Positions 30,431-42,440 of a DNA stretch of 64,000 nucleotides are shown here, in pieces. The translations under genes were made by a program, and so were the position numbers. The notes beneath the pieces are model-generated. The model made no database searches, was not told where the DNA came from, and worked only from the letters and a program-made list of their open reading frames with translations. Position 1 is the first letter of the stretch. Each line of letters starts with the position of its first letter. This stretch comes from Scalesia atractyloides. Taxonomy: Eukaryota; Streptophyta; Magnoliopsida; Asterales; Asteraceae. The stretch covers positions 87,017,563 to 87,081,562 of the forward strand of contig CAMTDV010000023.1 of NCBI GenBank assembly GCA_947069175.1, read 5' to 3'.

Positions 30431-32828
30431 TGTGACATCCCGTACTTTAGGGTTAACGCCATTAACCCTTTTCTGTTAATTACAATTTTAAACGCACAAG
30501 TTAGTAACATGCGAACAAACAAACGGAGTTAATTTGATTAACTTTGCAAAGCAAGGGACTTGTGTGTCATTCTATAAAGTTATGTTGATAACTTCTTGTC
30601 CAAGTTTGAGAATTGGAAAACTTGGAGGACCTTTTGTGCATTTTCTAAATTTTTGTTTAAAAAATATATATATAATAAAACCAAACCCAACCCTAGATCA
30701 CCCCCATTCCCCAGACGTCGACCTCTCCCCTCTCTCTCTCTCTACTCTCTCTCTAGAAAACTCAAGAAGAAGCTAGGAAAACTCATCTTTTTCGGGTTCT
30801 TGATCTTCATCTCCATCGTTCCAGGTAATCCCTCTAACATACACTCATAATTTGTTACTCATGGCTGTGTTTCTTGATTCTACATGAATTCTTGATCTTG
30901 TTGTGATTATTGATGCATGATAACATGGATGCTATGTGTTTAGGTTTGCTAGAAATCATGTTAATCGATGATGAGATTGTTTATGTGTTTGGTTAAGCCG
31001 CTAGGGTTTTGATTATGGGTTGGATCTTATAGTTGTGATGAACTAATTGTTATATGATTTAATTTAGAATGATAGTCTGCTGTGACTAAAGATTTTAGGT
31101 CGTTGGGTGCATTAGATAATCGTTTGTTAGGTTTGGGTGATGAAACAGAATCTGTCCAGAACGTTATAGCAGAATTTAATTGGCTGTCACCGGGTCAAAA
31201 GTTAACAAAAAGTGTTGTTTCTTGACTCCATGATGTACTTCCAGGAAATATCTTTCGAACTCCACTCGAATTGCAGTTTTTTACGAAAACTGAATGTTTT
31301 ATGAATTTTTTCATATCGAAGGTTCAGGCTGCGTTTTCTGGCAGAATTTGCAGCCCATTACGAATGTCATAAATCATGTAGGAATTAACTTATGATCTCA
31401 AAATTTTACTGTAGATAGGTCAAGGAGGTTACAAAACTCTCCAACTGGAATTACGTCAATCGGATAACCGATTCTTTTAAAGGAATTTTTCGGTAAGCTG
31501 CAGTCAGAAAGTGACGAATCTGATTGCTGCTTAGTAAATGATTTTTATTAAATGTTTGGTTATGAGTTAGACTCTAAAATTTTAACACAAGTCGAAACCT
31601 TCTGAGTGGCACGTCATATAAAAATATCATAATTTTGCAGCATCGTAAGTATGTAAAACGAGTTTCCCAAAACAACATGTTTCCGGTGATTTTACCTATG
31701 CATGGCTTTAAGTTGTTAATTGATGAATTTGTTAATTTTAGTGTCTGTGCATGTATGAAAATTGTACAATTGATGAATGGCATGTTGTAGTGTACATTAT
31801 GAACCTATGCTTGAAAGCTACTCGGTATTATGTTGTGACAACTTGTTTGCATGATAATGGTTAGATGCGTGTAAGGCTTGCGTGAATTACATAAACGACC
31901 ACTAATGTTCTTGGTAACCATCTTAGGACGCAGTTGATCATCTTCGCTACCATTTGCACTTTATTTCTTACCGAGCAAAACAAATGTGAGTTCACACCTT
32001 TACTAAAAGCATGTATTCCCGGTGGTTGGGAATCTCACTTTCCCAGGTATGGGATTGCCTTAGTATTCCTGGTATGAGATATTGTTAACTTTACTTTCCC
32101 TGGTTAAGGGATTGCCTAGTATTCATGGGGATGGAATACTGTTAAATGCTATTTATATTTCATGTCTTTAGCGGACTAAACGAACTCTATCTGAAAGTCC
32201 CCACACATTATACCGATTAATCGCTGGGGCCTGGCGAACGGGATATTAGTTTATAGCGCTATTAGGTTCGACAAACCTCACACCGTACCTGGGAGGACGG
32301 GCGTGAACTTTTATGCCTTGGCAACTGGTCAATTATGACAGACATTGACCTGGGGCACAAACAACTTAAACAGTCAAAGTTTCGATACCACACAGTTTAG
32401 TAGCTTAAAGATGGGGTAGCTCCCCGTGACATGTTTTATAAATTAAGTAATTTAAAAACCTAAGTTTTATTTTAAAACAATACTGAAAACCGTGAACTCG
32501 CCGACTTTATGTTGACATATTATTACATGTTTTGCAGGTCGTTAGGTACAGCTATGGGCGGGCGTTGCAATCGGCTAGAGTGTGTGGTTTGTTAACGCTT
32601 TATGTTTCGATCATTTATTAAACTTGTGGTTTTAAGCACTGATGGGTTTCGCTTTGTATTTCCGCTGCAACATAAACTGTGTTTTGGACATTTAAACTTT
32701 ATCGCTAATCATGATGATAGTGATGCTTTTATAATTTGAATGGTTGGTTCAACATGATTAGTGGCTAGATCCTGGTCAGTCGCACGCCTCGCGGCAAAAC
32801 TCCGCATGTGGATTTTGAGGGTGTGACA
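30431..32828 (+). repeat. Left LTR of element B, 2.40 kb
   Basis: TGTGACATCCCGTACTTTAG to TTGAGGGTGTGACA. An AT-rich TATA-like stretch at 30661-30678 is followed by a CT-rich run (30724-30757), a common leader feature. Near 32493-32516 is gaactcgccgactttatgtt, also found in solo LTR F. Confidence 0.92.
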
Positions 32829-32831
32829 GAT

Positions 32832-32844
32832 TGGTATCAGAGCC
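32832..32844 (+). other. Primer binding site of element B
   Basis: TGGTATCAGAGCC, a perfect initiator tRNA-Met type site, 3 bases after the LTR end. Confidence 0.9.
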
Positions 32845-34660
32845 ATTGGTTATAGTGAACTAAGTTTAAAATGTAAAATATTTTTTAAAAAACAAACTAT
32901 AACCGTTCTTCATTGGAAACCACAACGAAACCGCACTCCGGATTGCAAGGTTTGTCATACTTAGATGCATACATGGTAATTGTATTATTTGGCATTTACT
33001 AGTGCGTTTTTTTACAACATTGTGGGTCATGTGTGAACTAAAATACGTAAACATGATATACCTTAGGTGAGAATGAATTCCTCTAACTCTAATTTGAAAC
33101 CACAACATGCTAGTTGCAAGGAACTGGTCGTTTCTGAACCACAGACTCAAGCACAATACCTAACCCATTTACTCCAAATCATAAGGTTGTAAGCTCAGCT
33201 TAAAACCGTCCTAAAACATACAACCAACGCGTTCATTCGCGTAGAATACCCATGATTTAATGTTACCGAAAAATGTTCCCAAAAGTCGTCCTCGACATTT
33301 TTCTCACATCCTAAAACAACCCTAACAAGGAATATAAGTTTTTATGGAGTCATACCTTTGCGTACGTGACGCCTTTTGGCACGTCTGCTATACTCTGAAC
33401 TCTTGACACAAAATGCGAGTAAAATCTTGTTTCACCCGTAACTTGATCATACAACATCCGTTTCATGCGTTCTACCTATCCACGTGATCGTCTCGACATG
33501 CCCAACATGTAAAACTTATTGGCGTCATCCATTGACATTGCCGCTATTTCCAGAACATAGATCAAACTTTATGTTCGTTCGGTTTTACGCGTCAATAGTC
33601 GGGCACACCAGAACCGACCCAAATGAACTCGGATTTAGGCGAATAATATATCGACGCGTTCGTGTCGACAAACTCCATCATCTCCACCTGTCTTGTCGCT
33701 AGAAACCACCACTACAGTCGCCGAAAAACCAAATAGTGGCTGGAAGTCACAAGTTTTGCGCGTTTGTCATCGCGCAGCTCGAAACCCTATCATCCGAACT
33801 CCGTTTTGGACAAACGATATATCCACGTGACCGTGATGCAACAAACTTTCATCCTGTGCCATTTCTGTTGCGGATCGCTGCTGGAGCTGCCGCCAGTGAC
33901 CGGAATAGTTGTCGGAATTCTTCGGTTATATTTTGGATTCTTTATTTTTCGCTTAATTCCTCTCCTGAGCATAACCATCCTTCCGTTCCTTCGATCCAAA
34001 ACCAAAATAGCTAAACGCTAACAACCATATGATAAACTCCATAATTACAAGGCTATCTCCTACTCCTATTTTGTGATTAGTTCTTAGCCTAACTTGAATT
34101 GCACCTTAGCATACCCAACTCAGCAAATGGATGTCTCATAATGATCCGATGGTCTTAGGGACATTGGAAGATGGAGATACAGATTAGTCAACCCACAGAT
34201 GAATGCAATGATTTAAAAAAAATTCCTTACCCCCGTATATTGCAATAGTCATTAGTCTATGAGAGATTCTCTTTTTATACGAATCTTTTTATTAGCCTTT
34301 GCGCAGGCCGATGCTTACCATTTAATGCAATATCTAGTTACTATTATCGACTTGGATAAATCTGTCGTTACATTATCACGGTGACACTACATCTTTGCTT
34401 CTCGATGAAGAAACTCCAACAAGATTGAGCTCTAGCTTAGAGAATTTGTTAAACTCGATTTTTGATCCTTGGTGATCACTTCTTGAACCCTGAAGATGGT
34501 GATGTGTTGTAATACCACCATACCATTTTGAACATATTTTCGCGTCCTCGCATCGAAACCTCTTGATGACATAGGTGCTATTCTAATTCATCCGCACGAC
34601 TTAGTTAAACCCTTTCGAATTTGGTTGCTTACCGGCTTGATAAAACGCAAACTCATTTAA
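32845..34660 (+). other. Internal region of element B where gag would be expected
   Basis: About 1.8 kb with no gag, zinc-knuckle or protease motif that I can see. Short + frames at 33484-33702 and 33736-34014 overlap others at 33764-34021 and 33790-34005 (minus). None resembles a known domain. The 33500-34010 stretch is less AT-rich than its surroundings, so it might be a captured piece of another sequence. Origin unknown. Confidence 0.5.
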
Positions 34661-35274
34661 GTTCATGGATCAAGGTGAATTATTCCTCTTCGCACACGGG
34701 CGAGCTCGAAAACTTTGACAGACGTTTCAGTGGACACTACAAACTAATACAACAACCATTTTTCTCTTGATAATTCTTGTTGTGCCAAAACTTTAACGTA
34801 ACACTACCATCGACCGATAACATCATTTTATTTCTATTTCTACCACTTGTGTACGACCAACTACATCCTTATCATCGGATAAATCTTTACTGATGATTCT
34901 AAAACAATCATGTATTACACTGAGTAGAACACATTGATTGCGGCCACACTTTGGCATGTTTTCACGTCTTATCCCTTGTGCTATAACGACTACCATAGTT
35001 CTTGTCTAATCCTGTTATGCACAAATCCTCGCTTGGTTAAATCACTCTCTATGAACATTACTTGAGGAGCAACGAACTATACTTAAGTTCATCAAGTGCA
35101 GGAGCACAAAATAAATTTTCTACTCCCATGAGCTTTACCGAGGCTAACACCCTTTCCGCAAGAAAGCAACTTACTTATGTATAACTTCGTCTTCATCGAC
35201 CTCCTTTTTTCTGTACTTACTTTCTCTTAGACCAGGAGCTGGTCATCTAAAGCAATCAACTGCAACCAATAAAA

Positions 35275-36866
35275 CATTACGAGTTCCTGGTTATGCCATT
35301 TGGGTTAACTAATACATCTGCGATTTTCATGGATCTCCTGAACCGAGTGTGCAAACCCTATCTTGACAAATCCCTTATTATTATGATCGACGATACTCTA
35401 GTCTACTCAAAGAGCTTGGAGGAACACGAGCAACACCTGCGTCTCATTTTGGAACTCATATGGAATGAACAACTTTATGCGAAATTCTCGAAATGTGACA
35501 TTTGGATTCGTGACGTCCATTTCTTTGGACATGTAGTCAACGAAGCCGGGATACATGTCAATCCAGTCAAGATTGACTCCATTAAGAATTGACTTCATTG
35601 AGGGATTTTCGAAAATCGCACAACCCCTCACTATTGTAATTCAGAAGGGTACCACTTACAAGTGGGGTGATGCCTTAGAGCCTTCATTTCAACTCCTGAA
35701 AGTAAATTCTTACACATCTCGTTAGCTCAAGGTTCACAAAAAGAACTACATTATCCAAGATTTGTAATTGGGAACAAATTTCCGTGGATTTCACTACCGG
35801 TCTACCAAGAACTCACAGAAGGAACGACACCATTTGGGTGATCGTGGACCGTCTAACCAAGTCAGCTAACTTCCTCGCGATCAAGGAAACCGATAAGTTT
35901 ACCAAACTTGCCAACATATACTTGAAGGAAGTAGTCTCTAGGCAGGGAGTGCCGATCTCCATCATCTCTGATTGTGACCCACGTTTCGCATCTAATCTAT
36001 GGTAAGCTATGCACAAATCATTCGGCTCACGTCTAAACATGAGCACAGCCTATCACCCGTAAACCGATGGTCAAACCGAGCGCACAATTCAAACCCTGGA
36101 AGACATGTTGCGAGCATGTGTCATCGATTTCGGTAACGGTTGGGAAAGGCATTTACCTCTGGTGGAATTTTCTTATAACAATAGTTACCACATCAGTCTA
36201 CAGGCTACACCGTTCAAAACATTGTACGGATGGAAATGCGATCACCTCTTTGTTGGGCTGAAGTTGGAGATAGTCAAATCACTGGCCCTGAACTCGTACT
36301 CGAAACCTCAGAAAAGATTATCCAAATCAGAAACCGGATGGCGGCAGCTCGTGACTGTCAGAAAAGCTACGCTGTTAGGCGTAGGAAAACGTTGACATTC
36401 CAAATTGTTGACAGACTCTTGCTGACGGGCTCACCTTGGAAGGGTGTTGTTTATTTTGTTGAACGAGCAAACTGAATCTGCATTATGTCGGACCATTCGA
36501 GATCACTGAAAGAATTGGCAAAATTGCTTATCGACTGGTGTGCACAATGTCTTTCACTTATCGAATCTGAAGATATGCCTATCCGATGGGACACTCGTAG
36601 TTCCATTCAAAGAACTCAAGATTAATGATCAGCTCCGTTTCATTGAAGAACCTGTTGAAAGCGTGGATCATAAGGTCAAAACACTCAGGACAATAGAATT
36701 CCTATTGTTCGGTTCGTTGGAACTCAAAGCGTGGCCCAGAGTTCACCTGGGGACGAGAAGATCAAATGATGCGCAAGTATCATCTTGTTCAAAAATAATG
36801 CATCCAATTTTGAAGCCACTACTGAATTTCGGGATGAAATTCCAAATCAACTTAGGGATGATGTGA
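35275..36866 (+). pseudogene. pol: Element B pol remnant, copy 1
   Basis: Starts mid-RT at YEFLVMPFGLTNTSAIFMDL (about 35275), with the catalytic aspartates present in MIDDTLVYS. It continues to FFGHVVNEAGIHVNP, then breaks. A short RNase H scrap leads across a deletion into the integrase core VDFTTGLPRTHRRNDTIW (35784). SDCDPRFASNLW is followed by a stop at 36003-36005, then a further stop within the YHP-TDG segment, then TERTIQTLEDMLRACVIDFG. The tail (FHLSNLKICLSDG, LRFIEEPVES) shifts frame into a chromodomain-like remnant. All three integrase acidic residues are present but on separate frames. Confidence 0.85.
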
Positions 36867-37045
36867 CACCCCACGAAACCGCTCAACCGCATTAGCTTCT
36901 TCAGCAACTGCTCGCAAAATTTTAGACAAAATTTCTTTCAACTTGGAGATGATGTAACAGCCTGGGAAAAATCTCAATCAAACTTAGCAACACAACTCAT
37001 GCTTACACAATTTTCGGGACGAAAATTCTTTCAACATGGGGATAA
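36847..37045 (+). repeat. Triple PPT/LTR-start array, copy 1
   Basis: Three successive junction-like sites: aacttagggatgatgtgacaccc (TGTGACACC at 36862), aacttggagatgatgtaacagcc (36953) and aacatggggataatgtgacatcc (37046, the LTR start). Spacing is 91 and 93 bases. Each has a polypurine-like run followed by a TGT(G/A)ACA start. Confidence 0.82.
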
Positions 37046-37293
37046 TGTGACATCCCGTACTTTAGGGTTAACGCCGTTAACCCTTTTCTGTTAATTACAA
37101 TTTTTAAACGCACAAGTTAGTAACATGCGAACAAACAAACGGAGTTAATTTGATTAACTTTGCAAAGCAAGGGACTTGTGTGTCATTCTATAAAGTTATG
37201 TTCATAACTTCTTGTCCAAATTTGAGAATTGGAAAACTTGGAGGACCTTTTGTGGATTTTCTAAATTTTTATTTAAAAAATATATATACATAG
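37046..37293 (+). repeat. Truncated internal LTR of element B
   Basis: TGTGACATCCCGTACTTTAG onward matches the first about 240 bases of the left LTR (30431-30672), then jumps directly to the sequence at 34661. It is the end of duplication copy 1. Confidence 0.9.
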
Positions 37294-37902
37294 GTTCATG
37301 GATCAAGGTGAATCATTCCTTTTCGCGCACGGGCGAGCTCGAAAACTTTGACAGACGTTTTAGTGAACCTCGACACTACAAACTAATACAACAACCATTT
37401 TTCTCTGGATAATTCTTGTTGTGCCAAAACTTTAATGTAACACTACCATCGACAGATAACATCATTTTATTTCTATTTCTACCAACTACATCCTCATCAT
37501 CGGATAAATCTTTACTGATGATTCTAAAACAATCATGTATTACGCTGAGTAGAACACATTGATTGCGGCCACACTTTGGCATGTTTTTCACGTCTTATCC
37601 CGTTGTGCTATAACGACTACCATAGTTCTTGTCTAATCCTGTTATGCACAAATCCTCGCTTGGTTAAATCACTCTCTATGAACATTACTTGAGGAGCAAC
37701 GAACTATACTTAAGTTCATCAAGTGCAGGAGCACAACATAAATTTTCTACTCCCATGAGGTTTACCGAGGCTAACACCTTTTCCGCAAGAAAGTAACGTA
37801 TTTATGTATAACTTCGTCTTCATCGACCTCCTTTTTTCTGTACTTACTTTCTCTTAGACCAGGATCTGGTCATCTAAAGCAAACAACTACAACCGATAAA
37901 AC

Positions 37903-39600
37903 ATTACGAGTTCCTGGTTATGCCATTTGGGTTAACTAATGCAACTGCGATTTTCATGGATCTCCTGAACCGAGTGTGCAAACCCTATCTTGACAAATCC
38001 CTTATTGTTATGATTGACGATATTCTAGTCTACTCAAAGAGCCAGGAGGAACACGAGCAATACCTGCGTCTCATTTTGGAACTTATATGGAATGAACAAC
38101 TTTATGCGAAATTCTCGTAATGTGACATTTGGATTCGTGAAGTCCATTTCTTTGGACATGTAGTCAACGAAGACGGGATACATGTCAATCCAGTCAAGAT
38201 TGACTCAACTAAGAATTGACTTCATTAAGGGATTTTTGAAAATCGCTCAACCTCTCACTATTGTAATTCAGAAGGGTACCACTTACAAGTGGGGTGATAC
38301 CCAAGAGCCTTCATTTCAACTCCTGAATGAGAAACTTTGTAGCGCACCCATCTTAACACTACCCAAAGGCACCAACGATTGTGACGCATCAATCCATGGT
38401 CTCGGTTGCCTTCTAATGCAACGCGAGAAAGTAATGCTTACACTTCTCAGCTCAAGGTTCACGAAAAGAACTACATTATCCAAGATTTGTAATTGGGAAC
38501 AAATTTCCGTGGATTTCACTACCGGTCTACCAAGAACTCACAGAAGGAACGACACCATTTGGGTGATCGTGGACCGTCTAACCAAGTCAGCTAACTTCCT
38601 CGCGATCAAGGAAACCGATAAGTTTACCAAACTTGCCAACATATACTTGAAGGAAGTAGTCTCTAGGCAGGGAGTGCCGATCTCCATCATCTCTGATTGT
38701 GACCCACGTTTCGCATCTAATCTATGGTAAGCTATGCACAAATCATTCGGCTCACGTCTAGACATGAGCACAGCCTATCACCCATATACCGATGGTCAAA
38801 CCGAGCGCACAATTCAAACCCTAGAAGACATGATGCGAGCATGTGTCATCGATTTCGGTAACGGTTGGGAAAGGCATCTACCTCTGGTGGAATTCTCTTA
38901 TAACAATAGTTACCACATTAGTCTACAGGCTGCACCGTTCAAAACATTGTACGGACGGAAATGCGATCACCTCTTTGTTGGGCTGAAGTTGGAGATAGTC
39001 AAATCACTGGCCCTGAAATCGTACTCGAAACCTCAGAAAAGATTGTCCAAATCAGAAACCGGGTGGCGGAAGCTCGCGACCGTCAGAAAATCTACACTGT
39101 TAGGCGTAGGAAAACGTTGACATTCCAAATTATTGACAGTCTTACTGAAAGTCTCACCTTGGAAGGGTGTTATTCATTTTGTTGAACAAGCAAACTGAAT
39201 CCGCGTTATGTCGGACCATTCGAGATAACTGAAAGAATTGGCAAAATGGCTTATCGACTAGTGTGCACAATGTCTTTCACGTATCGAATCTGAAGATATG
39301 CCTATCCGATGGGACACTCGTAGTTCCATTCAAAGAACTCAAGATTAATGATCAGCTCCGTTTCATTGAAGAACCTGTTGAAAGCGTGGATCATAAGGTC
39401 AAAACACTCAGGACAATAGAATTCCTATTGTTCGGGTTCGTTGGAACTCAAAGCGTGGCCCAGAGTTCACCTGGGGACGAGAAGATCAAATGATGCGCAA
39501 GTATCATCTTGTTCAAAAATAATGCATCCAATTTTGAAGCCACTACTGAATTTCAGGATGAAATTCCAAATCAACTTAGGGATGATGTGACACCCCACGA
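37903..39600 (+). pseudogene. pol: Element B pol remnant, copy 2
   Basis: The same segment as copy 1, slightly better preserved. RT starts at YEFLVMPFGLTNATAIFMDL with MIDDILVYSKS. The 182-residue frame 38182-38730 runs from the RT end through part of RNase H (ILTLPKGTNDCDASIHGLGC, so Cys-Asp-Ala-Ser is kept) into the integrase core VDFTTGLPRTHRRND and SDCDPRFASNLW, then the shared stop. The next frame (38734-39120) has STAYHPYTDGQTERTIQTLE without the extra stop of copy 1. Most of RNase H between DASI..QREK and the integrase is missing in both copies. Confidence 0.86.
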
Positions 39601-39769
39601 AACCGCTCAACCGCATTAGCTTCTTCAGCAACTGCTCGCAAAATTTTAGACGAAATTACTTTCAACTTGGAGATGATGTAACAGCCTGGGAAAAATCTCA
39701 ATCAAACTTAGCAACACAACTCATGCTTACACAATTTTCGGGACGAAAATTCTTTCAACATGGGGATAA
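39571..39769 (+). repeat. Triple PPT/LTR-start array, copy 2
   Basis: The same three sites as copy 1, at 39586, 39677 and 39770, again spaced 91 and 93 bases. The last is the true start of the right LTR. Confidence 0.82.
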
Positions 39770-39978
39770 TGTGACATCCCGTTAACCCTTTTCTGTTAAT
39801 TACAATTTTTAAACGCCCAAGTTAGTAACATGCGAACAAACAAACGGAGTTAATTTGATTAACTTTGCAAAGCAAGGGACTTGTGTGTCATTCTATAAAG
39901 TTATGTTGATAACTTCTTGTCCAAGTTTGAGAATTGGAAAACTTGGAGGACCTTTTGTGCATTTGCTAAATTTTTTTT

Positions 39979-40015
<37 letters not shown>

Positions 40016-42160
40016 TAAACCAAACCCAACCCTAGATCACCCCCATTCCCCAGACGTCGACTTCTCCCCTCTCTCTACTCTCTCTCTAGAAAATTCAAGA
40101 AGAAGCTAGGAAAACTCATCTTTTTCGGGTTCTTTATCTTCATCTCTATCGTTCCAGGTAATCACTCTAACATACACTCATAACTTGTTATTCATGGTTG
40201 CGTTTCTTGATTCTACATGAATTCTTGATCTTGTTGTGATTATTGATACATGATAACATGGATGCTATGTGTTAGGGTTTGCTAGAAATCATGTTAATCG
40301 ATGATGAGATTGGTTATGTGTTTGGTTAAGCCGCTAGGGTTTTGATTATGGGTTGGATCTTGTGGTTGTGATGAACTAATTGTTATATGATTTAATTTAG
40401 AATGATAATCTGCTGTGATTAAAATTTTAGGTCGTTGGGTGCATTAGATAATCGTTTGTTGGGTTTGGGTGATGAAACAAATCTGTCTAGAACGTTACAA
40501 CAGAATTTAATCGGCTGTCACCGGGTCAAAAGTTAACAAAAAGTGTTGTTTCTTGAGTCTATGATGTACTTCCCGGAAATATCTTTCGAACTCCACTCGA
40601 ATTGCATTTTTTAAAGAAAATTGAATGTTTTATGAATTTTTCCATATCGAAGGTTCAGGCTGCGTTTTCTGGCAGAATTTGCAGCCCATTACGAATGTCA
40701 TAAATCAATGTAGGAATTAATTTATAATATCAAAATTTTACTGTAGTTAGGTCCTGGAGGTCACAAAACTTTCCAACTGGAATTATGTCAATCGGATAAC
40801 CGATGCTTTTAAAGGAATTTTTCGGTAAGCTGCAGTCAGAAAGTGACGAATCTGATTGCTGCTTAGTAAATGATTTTTATTAAATGTTTGGTTATGAGTT
40901 AGACTCTAAAATTTTAACACAAGTCGAAACCTTCTGAGGGGCACGTCATATAAAAATATCATAATTTTGCAGCATCGTAAGTATGTAAAACGAGTTTCCC
41001 AAAACAGTATGTTTTCGGTGATTTTACCTATGCATGGCTTTAAGTTGTTAATTGATGAATTTGTTAATTTTAGTGTCTGTGCATGTATGAAAATTGTACA
41101 ATTGATGAATGGCATGTTGTAGTGTACATTATGAACCTATGCTTGAAAGCTACTCGGTATTATGTGGTGACGACTTGTTTGCATGATAATGGTTAGATGC
41201 GTGTAAGGCTTGCGTAAATTACATGAACGACCACTAATGTTCTTGGTAACCATCCTAGGACGCAGTTGATCATCTTCGCTACCATTTGAACTTTATTTCT
41301 TACCGAGCAAAACAAATGTGAGTTCACACCTTTACTAAAAGCATGTATTTCCGGTGGTTGGGAACCTCACTTTCCCGGGTATGGGATTGCCTTAGTATTC
41401 CTGGTATGGGATATTGTTAACTTCACTTTCCCTGGTTAGGGGATTGCCTAGTATTCCTGGGGATGGAATACTGTTAAATGCTATATTTCATGTCTTTAGC
41501 GGACTAAATGAACTCTATCTGAAAGTCCCCACACATTATACCGATTAATCGCCGGGGCCTGGCGAACAGCATATTAGTTGATAGCGCTATTAGGTTCGAC
41601 AAACCTCACACCGTACCTGGGAGGACGGGCATGAACTTTTATGCCTTGGCAACTAGTCAATGATGATAGACATTGACCTGGGGTACAAACAACTTAAACA
41701 GTCAAAGTTTCGGTACCACACAGTTTAGTAGCTTAAAGATGGGGTAGCTCCCCGTGACATGTTTTTAAATTAAGTAATTTAACAACCTAAGATTTTTTTT
41801 TTTTGAAAACAATACTGAAAAACCGTGAACACGCCGACTTTATGTTACATACTATTACATGCCTTGCAGGTCGTTAGGTACAGCTATGGGCGGGCATTGC
41901 AATCGGCTGGAGTGTGTTGTTTGTTAACGCTTTATGTTTCTATCATTTATTAAACTTGTGGTTTTAAGTTCCGACGGGTTTTGCTTTGTTTTTCCGCTGC
42001 AACATAAACTGTGTTTTGGACATTTAAACTTTATCGCTAATCATGATGATAGTGATGCTTTTATAATTTGAATGGTTGGTTCAACATGATTAGTAGCTAT
42101 GTCCTGGTCAGTCGCACGCCTCGCGGTAAAACTCCACATGTGAATTTTGAGGGCGTGACA
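39770..42160 (+). repeat. Right LTR of element B, 2.39 kb
   Basis: Matches 30431-32828 throughout, with a deletion of about 22 bases right after TGTGACATCCC, an expanded TA run near 39984-40014 and scattered substitutions. Flanked on the right by the TAGAG duplicate. Confidence 0.92.
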
Positions 42161-42440
42161 TAGAGTGTGTTCGTTTGGTGCGTAGCATGCCATTTAAAGG
42201 TTGACCTTACGTATATCACAACAACAACCAACATAAATTTGCATGTAAATACATCATACAAACTTCCAACAAAAATGATACGCATTCATTGTACATTTTC
42301 CATTTATCGACTCGTTCGCAATGAATCACATACATAACCATTCTTTAATATAGATTTTAGTTCGTTGACCCGTTTGTAACGGGTCAATTACATTTTCATT
42401 GTTTAATTTTGCATATTAGTTTGTTTTGACCCGTTCGCAA
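42161..42440 (-). repeat. 5' LTR of element A, distal fragment
   Basis: Resumes with TAGAGTGTGTTCG after element B and matches the 3' LTR of A from about 20556 to about 20845, ending inside the TTGACCCGTT array. Beyond 42440 the match stops, so the outer roughly 1.2 kb of this LTR has been deleted or replaced. Confidence 0.85.

Larger units (their letters stand above)
34661..40011 (+). repeat. About 2.63-kb tandem duplication inside element B
   Basis: Copy 1 is 34661-37293 and copy 2 starts at 37294; both begin gttcatggatcaaggtgaat. Each copy contains the same RT fragment, integrase fragment, chromodomain remnant, triple PPT array and the first about 240 bases of the LTR. In copy 2 the LTR then continues in full. 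Copy 1 lacks about 116 bases of RNase H near 35700 that copy 2 keeps (38325-38445). Both carry the same stop after the NLW motif in integrase, so that stop predates the duplication. Confidence 0.92.
30431..42160 (+). mobile_element. Ty3 element B, 11,730 bp, gag-less and internally duplicated, TSD TAGAG
   Basis: Complete from LTR to LTR: TGTGACATCCCG at 30431 to GGGCGTGACA at 42160, with TAGAG at 30426-30430 and 42161-42165. Left LTR 30431-32828, tRNA-iMet primer site, about 1.8 kb without recognisable gag, then two tandem copies of a decayed RT-INT segment, each followed by an LTR start, then the right LTR 39770-42160. The coding part lacks the first half of RT, most of RNase H and all of gag and protease. 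The element could only have moved using proteins from a relative. It is younger than element A. Confidence 0.92.
20289..42440 (-). mobile_element. Ty3 chromovirus element A, minus strand, split by two later insertions
   Basis: Minus-strand order: 5' LTR (partial, 42440-42161 then 30430-30163), primer site, leader, gag, zinc knuckle, protease, RT, RNase H, integrase, polypurine tract, 3' LTR (22079-20289). Solo LTR C (24705-27651) splits protease from RT. Element B (30431-42160) splits the 5' LTR. Without them the element would be about 7.5 kb. The 5' LTR is also truncated: its match to the 3' LTR stops near 42440. Integrase tail motifs (VLVQWQHRKGSD) agree with a Tekay-like chromovirus. Confidence 0.87.

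Noticed and set aside
33484..34021. Short + frames in the gag-less part of element B as genes
   Set aside because: Overlapping frames on both strands, no motif and no start context; kept only as an unexplained region.
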